Origin: Oceanicoccus sp. KOV_DT_Chl
GTDB taxonomy: Bacteria; Pseudomonadota; Gammaproteobacteria; Pseudomonadales; Dasaniaceae
DNA: 64,000 nucleotides
Reading direction: 5' to 3'
NCBI RefSeq assembly: GCF_900120175.1
Contig: NZ_FQLF01000005.1
Location: forward strand, 312,501-376,500
The position numbers and the translations under genes were made by a program. The notes beneath the pieces are model-generated. The model was given only the letters and a program-made list of their open reading frames with translations. It had not been told where the DNA came from and searched no databases. Shown here piece by piece: positions 57,764 to 64,000 of the stretch; within the stretch, counting starts at the first letter, position 1; every line of letters starts with the position of its first letter.

Positions 57764-59311
57764 ATGCCACAAGTTATTAATACCAATGTTGCGTCCTTGA
57801 ACGCTCAGCGGAACCTGGATAAGTCGCAAGGGGCCCTACAAACCTCGCTACAGCGCCTTTCTTCAGGTTTACGTATCAACTCAGCGAAAGACGATGCGGC
57901 AGGTCTAGCCATCGTTGACCGTTTCACGTCTCAGATCCGAGGCCTAAACCAGGCAGCTCGTAACGCTTCCGACGGTATCTCTATATCGCAGGTTGCTGAA
58001 GGGGCGATGGCTGAGTCTACCAACATCCTCCAGCGGATGCGGGAACTGGCGATCCAGTCAGCTAACGGCTCTAACTCCGCCGATGACCGCGCCAACCTTA
58101 ACAAAGAGGTTGTGCAGCTGCAGGCGGAATTAACCCGTATTGCAGACACCACCCGATTCGGTACCCAGAAGCTACTTGACGGTTCTTTCGGTTCGCAAAG
58201 CTTCCAGGTGGGTGCTAATGCCAACGAAACAATCGATGTGGATTTGACTCAAAGCTTTACGGCAGCCTCACTAGGTACCGAAAGCATTAATGGTAGTGCC
58301 GCAGTTACCATTTCCGGTACAGTTTCTGTCGCCGGTCTAGGTACCACTGCAGCAGGTATCACCAGTACTGACACCTTGACTATTATTGGTGTTGCAACTG
58401 CTAGTGTTACACTCGCCGCCACTGATAGTGCCAAAACTATCGCAGCAGCAATCAATACTGCGTACGATACTGCTACAGGCCAAACTGGTGTTGGTGCTGG
58501 CGCTACTGCCGGTACTGCTTCAGCTACTATTACTTTTGCTGCAGCTACAGGTACGGCAGCAAATACAATCAACCTCACAGTCGCAGGTGATGTTGTTTCA
58601 GTCGCAATTGGTACCGCCTCAGCCACAGCATCACAGGTCGCAGTTCTGGTATTTGACCAACTGGATGCAATGTCTAATGGCACCACAGCCACCATTAACT
58701 CCGCTGCTGGTACCATCACCCTGGTTGATGCTGACGGTGACAATATTGCGATAACAGCAAGTTTTGCTTCAGCAGCCACTAGCATTGACTTAGGCGGCGG
58801 CCTTATTGCAAGTACCGGCGTTTCGGCTACAGCAACCGCCACTGGTACAGTGACTTATGCTACTGCAGCTCAAAGCATTAGCAGCACCGAGTCCGGCATA
58901 GCCTCACTAGCCGTAAGCGGCACCGGTGACTTCACCGCTACCGACTTAACTTTAGCAGCCACCTTTGCCACTACCGGCGTTGGCATTGCAGTAGGCAACA
59001 GTATCGCTGATGTTGATATATCAACAGTATCCGGTGCACAAAGTGCCATTGCTGTTACCGATGACGCAATATCAACCATCGATAACGCCCGAGCCGATTT
59101 AGGTGCGATTCAAAACCGCCTTGAATCAACGATTTCGAACTTGACCAGTATCTCCGAGAACGTATCCGCTGCGCGGTCACGGGTTCAGGATGCTGACTTT
59201 GCATCGGAAACGGCGAGCTTGACCCGGAACCAGATTCTGCAGCAAGCAGGTATCTCGGTACTGTCGCAGGCTAACTCATTACCACAGCAGGTATTATCAC
59301 TGCTACAGTAA
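57764..59311 (+). CDS. fliC: Flagellin
   Basis: 515 residues. The conserved N-terminal D0/D1 ([60 protein letters not shown]) and C-terminal D1/D0 ([40 protein letters not shown]) form the filament core. The middle (about 175-420) is an Ala/Thr/Ser-rich, low-complexity surface region with many near-repeats such as TAAG and ATATG, typical of variable domains. There is no signal peptide; export is through the flagellar type III system. It is expressed from a sigma-28 promoter. Ser/Thr richness leaves room for glycosylation. Confidence 0.96.
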   Translation: MPQVINTNVASLNAQRNLDKSQGALQTSLQRLSSGLRINSAKDDAAGLAIVDRFTSQIRGLNQAARNASDGISISQVAEGAMAESTNILQRMRELAIQSANGSNSADDRANLNKEVVQLQAELTRIADTTRFGTQKLLDGSFGSQSFQVGANANETIDVDLTQSFTAASLGTESINGSAAVTISGTVSVAGLGTTAAGITSTDTLTIIGVATASVTLAATDSAKTIAAAINTAYDTATGQTGVGAGATAGTASATITFAAATGTAANTINLTVAGDVVSVAIGTASATASQVAVLVFDQLDAMSNGTTATINSAAGTITLVDADGDNIAITASFASAATSIDLGGGLIASTGVSATATATGTVTYATAAQSISSTESGIASLAVSGTGDFTATDLTLAATFATTGVGIAVGNSIADVDISTVSGAQSAIAVTDDAISTIDNARADLGAIQNRLESTISNLTSISENVSAARSRVQDADFASETASLTRNQILQQAGISVLSQANSLPQQVLSLLQ

Positions 59312-59332
59312 TCTTAGAAACTGGTATACTCA

Positions 59333-59359
59333 GCCCCTTAAGAGCATTTTTTAAGGGGC
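59333..59359 (+). terminator. Hairpin between fliC and flaG
   Basis: GCCCCTTAA (59333-59341) and TTAAGGGGC (59351-59359) pair perfectly. There is no strong T run after the stem, but a TTTTTT run lies within the loop and stem side. It would reduce read-through from the highly expressed fliC into flaG. Confidence 0.65.
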
Positions 59360-59391
59360 GATATGCCAAACCAATGTGAAGGTAATCAACC

Positions 59392-59739
59392 ATGCTTAAC
59401 GACATTGTTAACAGTGGTTTACAGCCAACGGTAAAGGCCAGGGAAAATGTTGCAAAACCTTCCCAAGCCCAAGCTGAAAAGGCTCAACCTGAACAGGAAG
59501 TTGTAGAACCAACGACAGCAGAACTCCAGTCAGCCGTCAGCAAACTTAATGATTATGTTCAAAATGTACAAAGAACTCTATCATTCAGCGTTGAGGAAAA
59601 TACCGGAACTACCGTTGTCCAAGTCTACGATTCTGAGACGGAAGAACTGATTCGACAAATACCTGCGGAAGAAACTATTAAGTTAGCGGCCTCGATTGAG
59701 GCACAAAACGCCACCCTGCTCCTTAAAGAACAGGCCTAG
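59392..59739 (+). CDS. flaG: Flagellar protein FlaG
   Basis: 115 residues with GAAGG upstream. A low-complexity, Glu/Pro-rich N-terminus is followed by the FlaG domain: LNDYVQNVQRTLSFSVEENT, TTVVQVYDSETEELIRQIPA, EETIKLA. FlaG proteins influence filament length in polar flagella. It lies between fliC and fliD, its usual place, and ends before a strong terminator. Confidence 0.93.
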   Translation: MLNDIVNSGLQPTVKARENVAKPSQAQAEKAQPEQEVVEPTTAELQSAVSKLNDYVQNVQRTLSFSVEENTGTTVVQVYDSETEELIRQIPAEETIKLAASIEAQNATLLLKEQA

Positions 59740-59753
59740 GCAAGCAACAGCAA

Positions 59754-59776
59754 GGGAGGCACTAGCCTCCCTTTTT
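59754..59776 (+). terminator. Intrinsic terminator after flaG
   Basis: GGGAGGC-ACTA-GCCTCCC followed by TTTTT. The stem is perfect. fliD must therefore have its own promoter in the ~150 bp after it, although I could not place one securely. Confidence 0.88.
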
Positions 59777-59925
59777 CCCATCAAGCTGTTTATTTGGGAA
59801 AGAAGAGGTATCCCCACCATGGCACGATATATGCTCTTATTCCCTTTATTCACTAACGGTGTCAAACTCCTGATGATCCAATCAGAGAACTCAGGCACTG
59901 CAACTTTGCGAATGGGTAATTAATA

Positions 59926-61383
59926 ATGGCATCTATAACATCAGTTGGCGTTGGTTCTGGTCTTGATCTTGAAGATCTAATCACCAATATCGTAGAAGCT
60001 GAACGCGCTCCTACAGAAGCTCGGCTGAACATCCAGGAGGCCGAAACACAAGGCAGCATCTCCGCATTTGGTAGCTTGAAAAGCACTTTATCAGCGTTCC
60101 AAGATACCCTTAGCGGTTTAACTGATAGCGCTAACTTCTCCAGCCGCAAAGCGACTTCAGGAAACACTGAGTCATTTACTGCTACATCCGACTCAAGCGC
60201 CGAGATTGCCAATTATAATATCGCCGTGCTGAGCCTGGCCTCAGCCAGCAAAGTCGCCACCAACGGCAGCTTTGTCGACCCTGACGCCACAGTCGGTGAG
60301 GGCACACTAACCTTAGGCTTTGTCGATGGCGATAGCTTTGATATCGCCGTGGCAGCCACTGACTCTATTAGCGACATACGCGACGCTATCAATAACGCCA
60401 CTGACAATACGGGTATTACCGCAAGCCTGCTCACCGTCGACGCAGGTTTAAATGACGGCAGCACCATCACGGAACTGGTTCTTACTTCAACCAGTACCGG
60501 TGAAGCCAATCAAATTACCATCAGCGTCGACGATACCGGCGATGCTGACGACACCAATGACAGCGGATTATCACTATTTTACTTTGATGGCAGCGATCCG
60601 GATGCTGTGAGCAATCAACTCACCAATAAAAATACCGCTCAAGACGCCAGCATTACCGTTGACGGTTTCACCGCCTACAGCGCAAGCAATGTTTTCGATA
60701 GCGTGATTGATGGTATTTCTATTACTGCGGTAACTGCTGATGAAAACCCATCAGATCCGACCAGCGCAGTGCTTAATGTAGCGATTGATACCGCAGGGGT
60801 GCAAAAGGAAATCACTTCATTTGCCGCCACCTATAACGAGCTCATCATCGTCCTCAATCAACTCACTGACTACAATGCAGAAACCGAGACCCGCGGCATA
60901 CTCAGCTCTGATTCCAGCGCCCGCATTATCGAACAACAAATAAGACGTATCATGAGCAATACAGTTGAGGGCGCACCCAGCGACTTTAATAGTCTTGCTT
61001 ACTTGGGCTTTGCCACTAATCAAAACGGTACGATGAAGCTGGATGAAGACGACTTAAGTGAAGCCATATCATCGAACTTTGATGATTTATCTAGTATTTT
61101 TACTGGCGACAGCGGCATTGCCACTCAGCTCGATGACTTACTGGAATCCTTTTTACAATCTGGCGGCACTATCGACGTCAAAGAAAATATTCTTAAAGAA
61201 GAGCTAGATACTATTGAAGATGCCCGCTTGAGCCTAGGCTATCGACTCGAAGCCATAGAAGCTCGCTACAGATCACAATTTGCGGCACTCGATATTCTAG
61301 TAGCCCAACTTAATCAAACAGGTAATTTCCTAAGCGAGCAACTTGAAGCTACAGCCAATATCATTAGCGGCAGTAAAAAATAA
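59926..61383 (+). CDS. fliD: Flagellar filament capping protein FliD
   Basis: 485 residues. N-terminal FliD domain: SITSVGVGSGLDLEDLITNI, VEAERAPTEARLNIQEAETQ. The middle surface region is Asp/Ser/Thr-rich. The C-terminal coiled coil (LSLGYRLEAIEARYRSQFAA, LDILVAQLNQTGNFLSEQLE) is typical. FliD caps the growing filament and folds flagellin subunits. It precedes the fliT-like gene by 29 nt. Confidence 0.95.
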   Translation: MASITSVGVGSGLDLEDLITNIVEAERAPTEARLNIQEAETQGSISAFGSLKSTLSAFQDTLSGLTDSANFSSRKATSGNTESFTATSDSSAEIANYNIAVLSLASASKVATNGSFVDPDATVGEGTLTLGFVDGDSFDIAVAATDSISDIRDAINNATDNTGITASLLTVDAGLNDGSTITELVLTSTSTGEANQITISVDDTGDADDTNDSGLSLFYFDGSDPDAVSNQLTNKNTAQDASITVDGFTAYSASNVFDSVIDGISITAVTADENPSDPTSAVLNVAIDTAGVQKEITSFAATYNELIIVLNQLTDYNAETETRGILSSDSSARIIEQQIRRIMSNTVEGAPSDFNSLAYLGFATNQNGTMKLDEDDLSEAISSNFDDLSSIFTGDSGIATQLDDLLESFLQSGGTIDVKENILKEELDTIEDARLSLGYRLEAIEARYRSQFAALDILVAQLNQTGNFLSEQLEATANIISGSKK

Positions 61384-61412
61384 TTTTGCGTTTATAGGAA
61401 GAGATAAAACAC

Positions 61413-61730
61413 GTGGCGACGTCGATAGAATCCAGCTGGATTAAAATCAAATCATTAACAGATGAAATGATCTCTAACAGTAGTCGCGAAGACTGGCTGG
61501 GAGTTTCTGAAACTGCCAAACAACGTCATAAATTAATCACCTTACACTTTTCAAATCACCCGGTCGGACCCGATACAGCCGAGTTCTATCAACAACATCT
61601 CAATGAATTAATGCAAAATGAGGCAGGACTGCAATCGTTGATTACAGCGGCCAGAAAAAAATCAATGAAGGAAAATAGTTTTATTAACAACCGAAAAAGA
61701 ATACAAACCGCCTACCGCCAATCGACTTAA
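61413..61730 (+). CDS. FliT-like flagellar chaperone
   Basis: 105 residues from a GTG at 61413 preceded by AGGAAGAG. It is small and helical (SSWIKIKSLTDEMISNSSRE, DWLGVSETAKQRHKLITLHF) with a basic C-terminus. The size, helix content and position right after fliD match FliT-type export chaperones for FliD, which diverge strongly in sequence. The call rests mainly on context. It is the last gene of the fliD transcript. Confidence 0.65.
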   Translation: MATSIESSWIKIKSLTDEMISNSSREDWLGVSETAKQRHKLITLHFSNHPVGPDTAEFYQQHLNELMQNEAGLQSLITAARKKSMKENSFINNRKRIQTAYRQST

Positions 61731-61803
61731 CCATAAAGCCATTCAATATCGTAACCAAAGGACTGGTAGATATCTTTGCACACAGGGTTTATTCTAAACA
61801 ATT

Positions 61804-62505
61804 TCACCAGCATGGCTTGCTGACTTTCGGGAAGCTCGGCAAACACCCCTCCTCCGAGACAAAATCCTTACCAGTATGGCTATTCACCTTGTTTTCTGCA
61901 CTAAAAATAGCCTCTAGCTCATCTTCACTCGGCACACATCGACCGGCTGACAAATATACGGCCATTTCCTTAAAGTAATTTTTATCTGTCGTGTAGCGCT
62001 CCATTTGATACACCTTATCGAATTTCGATAGGTTTTTATGTATCCCCACATCAAACTCAATAATATGTAACGCCGCAAAAGCAAACAATAAATCATCAAA
62101 ACTAACTTCCAACCCACCGATCTGATAAGCCAAACCCAATACATTAGTTGAAAACTGAAAAAACTGGCCACGCTCAAACTTACCTCTGGCCCAGCCATGA
62201 CAGGAACGAATACGGGAAACAGGTGCGCGAACAGCGACAGCATAGGGCGCCGAATGCTGAAGCAGCGACTGAGAAATATCAATATTAAATTTTGAGTGAA
62301 TCGCACCTATAACCTTATTTTCCTGCTCTTCCAGCTCCAGCATTTTATCGACAAAAGCAACAGCACTGAGATCATCCTTGGAACCCAAGGCTTGAGCATT
62401 AGGAATGGACCTAGTGCCATGATAAGAGTGCATGCCAGCGATAGAGCTCAACGCGTTAGCCAAAAAAGTAGTAGCAGAAAAACCATTTGACTCTATATAA
62501 AACAT
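61804..62505 (-). CDS. Sulfotransferase-like protein
   Basis: 233 residues. The N-terminus MFYIESNGFSATTFLANALS resembles the 5'-phosphosulfate binding loop of sulfotransferases, and AVRAPVSRIRSCHGWARGKF resembles the 3'-phosphate motif (Arg...Pro...Arg...Ser). The rest is helical. It would use PAPS to sulfate a sugar or other acceptor in the cytoplasm, if active. It converges with the fliT-like gene and is the last of three leftward genes that may modify surface glycans or flagellin. Confidence 0.55.
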   Translation of the reverse strand: MFYIESNGFSATTFLANALSSIAGMHSYHGTRSIPNAQALGSKDDLSAVAFVDKMLELEEQENKVIGAIHSKFNIDISQSLLQHSAPYAVAVRAPVSRIRSCHGWARGKFERGQFFQFSTNVLGLAYQIGGLEVSFDDLLFAFAALHIIEFDVGIHKNLSKFDKVYQMERYTTDKNYFKEMAVYLSAGRCVPSEDELEAIFSAENKVNSHTGKDFVSEEGCLPSFPKVSKPCW

Positions 62506-62550
62506 AAGACCTCACAACCACAAAACATTAAAAGAATACTGAGAACAGCA

Positions 62551-63261
62551 TTAGAAAACAAAACTCTTGTAAAGCTCAAGAGCAAGTTGATTATCATCGG
62601 CCTGAAGATACTGAACACCGGTATTTCTACCATTGGAAATCAACTTTATTGTAAAAATATTTTCCTCAGGAGCATCGCAGCTAATAGCAAGAGACTGATC
62701 TGTATACTGGTCGATAAATACAAACTTTGCCAAAGAGTTTTTACTAGCAATAAAACTTATGCACTCACGATATGTATTATAAGTCTGCCCTAAGGGTACC
62801 TGAAAAGACGCATCAAAACCTTTTGCCCAGCCAACTCTTTTTTCTGGCTCATTAACCAAAGTGCAAATAAAAACCGGAGGTATTACACCAACAATGGCAT
62901 CCAAAAAACGCTTAACACAACGCACGTGGTAATCGTAATCCTCACCGGAAGCTAAAGGATTACGATGGTTAAACATAGAAGAGTGATACATCTTATGTCC
63001 AGCCGCAGCCCCATCTTTAACAGGATAAATCATCTCCTTATTCAGAAAAGTAGAAAAATCATCTTCTAAACAATGCTTTAGAATATCAGCAGAATTAAAT
63101 ATCCAATCAAATGGGCCGGAGAACTGCTTCGCCCCTGCCTGCTGCAAATACCAGGCAGTGTTACAATTTTGCCCAAGGGATAAAGGCAATATTTTTTCGC
63201 ACCCTAAAAAAACAGAGAGCTGGTCTTTAACAGAATTTAATTGTTGAGTAATTTCACTCAT
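62551..63261 (-). CDS. DUF1796 family protein (putative papain-like cysteine peptidase)
   Basis: 236 residues from the ATG at 63261, with GGGGTGG upstream; the frame opens 51 nt earlier. Family signature: LPLSLGQNCNTAWYLQQAGA, SGPFDWIFNSADILKHCLED, HHSSMFNHRNP-like block and a later FVFIDQYTDQ. The GQNC Cys is the proposed nucleophile, with a following His. DUF1796 genes often occur in polysaccharide or glycan loci, although the fold assignment as a protease is only a prediction. It overlaps neither neighbour from this start. Confidence 0.75.
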   Translation of the reverse strand: MSEITQQLNSVKDQLSVFLGCEKILPLSLGQNCNTAWYLQQAGAKQFSGPFDWIFNSADILKHCLEDDFSTFLNKEMIYPVKDGAAAGHKMYHSSMFNHRNPLASGEDYDYHVRCVKRFLDAIVGVIPPVFICTLVNEPEKRVGWAKGFDASFQVPLGQTYNTYRECISFIASKNSLAKFVFIDQYTDQSLAISCDAPEENIFTIKLISNGRNTGVQYLQADDNQLALELYKSFVF

Positions 63262-63304
63262 AAAATAGCCACCCCATGTAAAAGCATAAAACCGATTGAC
63301 ACCA

Positions 63305-64000
63305 CTAACCAATCATTTTATAGCCAAAAGATTCGAACTCCTCTTTGTATATTTCATTAATTCTTTGAATCTGAGTCGGAGTAAATACTTCCTCGACAAC
63401 CAGATCAAGAGATGACATTCCTTTCTTATAGTGCTGGATAGGTTCGCGCTCCACACCACCAAAGCCCGTGACAATTTTTGCCACTTCGTCGACAAGGTTT
63501 TCGAACCGTACAATTCTAACGGTAGTAGAACCTGCGGGCGTTTTGTACATATCAATATTTTTGACCATACCAATCTGGCCAGCCGTAAACATACTGTTAA
63601 TTTGTAATTTTAAAACATCAATATCAGTTAGCATATCAGCGCCACTTTTCTTATATTCAGAAAAATTTAGCATCATATTAGCCAGCGAAATCACTTTTCT
63701 ATAAGGACATCTCTCGACTGCAAATACCGTCCAGTCCTGAGGAATATCGCCATAAGCATCCAATATCTCCCTGAGCGGCATATGGTTATAATACCGGCCT
63801 CTAGGGATCTGAATTGAAGCCAACTGATCCGGGTTAAGACCTGCCAGCTTTGCTATATATTCTGCATTTACGGCTTCATCAACTCCATAGTTCTGAGCCA
63901 CAGGCCAGCCTCTAAGCAATCGACTCTTTTCATCTATTGGTGTCACTGGTGTGATTATGTCTTGCTTGCCGCAAAACTGGGATAAATAAATCTCAATACT
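63305..64000 (-). CDS. Sulfotransferase family 2-like protein (runs off window end)
   Basis: 231 codons visible, still open at the window edge. The start lies beyond 64000: upstream of the GTG at 63946 the frame continues with SIEIYLSQFCGKQDIITPV, matching the segment after the KTAGTS phosphosulfate loop in family 2 sulfotransferases. VFAVERCPYRKVISLANMML matches the 3'-phosphate motif, and the ending INEIYKEEFESFGYKMIG is typical. It would transfer sulfate from PAPS to a carbohydrate. The catalytic loop itself is outside the window. Confidence 0.72.
   Translation of the reverse strand, partial: SIEIYLSQFCGKQDIITPVTPIDEKSRLLRGWPVAQNYGVDEAVNAEYIAKLAGLNPDQLASIQIPRGRYYNHMPLREILDAYGDIPQDWTVFAVERCPYRKVISLANMMLNFSEYKKSGADMLTDIDVLKLQINSMFTAGQIGMVKNIDMYKTPAGSTTVRIVRFENLVDEVAKIVTGFGGVEREPIQHYKKGMSSLDLVVEEVFTPTQIQRINEIYKEEFESFGYKMIG

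Noticed and set aside
58249-58842. 197-codon leftward frame inside fliC
   Set aside because: It mirrors the Ala/Thr-rich repeats of the flagellin variable region on the opposite strand; the product is low-complexity Val/Ala.
59890-59912. Sigma-54 promoter before fliD
   Set aside because: GGCAC and TTGC are present, but the GG-to-GC spacing is 12, not the required 10.

Overview
The window looks like a chromosomal segment of an aerobic, flagellated marine-type gammaproteobacterium with moderate GC. Supporting signs are the order alaS-lysC-tRNA-Ser(GCT)-tRNA-Arg(ACG), a FleQ-type polar flagellar regulator beside fliC-flaG-fliD-fliT-like genes, GreB, the TamA/TamB pair, a photolyase and several c-di-GMP enzymes. 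No rRNA genes, CRISPR arrays or complete insertion sequences were seen. The species cannot be named from the sequence alone.

Left core (1-19.1 kb): a partial hypothetical gene, an HDOD protein, a broken MOSC gene, a two-domain cupin, a DUF523/DUF1722 gene coupled to a photolyase, a family 3 solute-binding-like protein, two tandem 7TM-DISM diguanylate cyclases, an acetyl-CoA hydrolase/transferase, two AraC regulators, a broken glutathione transferase gene, a broken solute-binding gene, a gamma-glutamylcyclotransferase-like gene and a secreted alpha/beta hydrolase.

Island (19123-35042): a 49-bp direct repeat of the 3' half of tRNA-Arg(ACG) marks both ends of a ~15.9 kb integrated element. An AlpA-like gene and a tyrosine integrase lie next to the intact tRNA. 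The cargo reads as a defence/conflict island. It holds an HNH-STAND NTPase-TPR protein (bacterial NLR-like), a co-transcribed protein with a HEPN-like RNxxxxH motif, a second HEPN-type protein, a possible toxin/zinc-finger antitoxin pair, a DUF4917 protein with SIR2/AbiH-like motifs, and a possible TIR-fold protein with DUF2188, DUF7661-like and zinc-ribbon partners. Remnants of a second integrase and of a REP-type transposase suggest the island is composite.

Right core (35-64 kb): tRNA-Arg and tRNA-Ser with hairpin-rich spacers, lysC, alaS (frameshifted as read), a Trm112-like gene, an M23 peptidase, TamA/TamB, a class V aminotransferase, a TauD-type dioxygenase fused to a PCP_red domain and divergent from a TetR/MFS pair, greB, and a flagellar block (fleQ, a response-regulator/EAL protein, fliS, fliC with a sigma-28 promoter, flaG, fliD, fliT-like). 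Two sulfotransferase-like genes and a DUF1796 gene follow and may modify a surface structure.

Four genes (MOSC, GST, solute-binding protein, alaS) each need exactly one extra base to restore the family sequence, three of them in a G or C run. alaS is essential, so at least that break is probably a sequencing or assembly error, and the others may be too.
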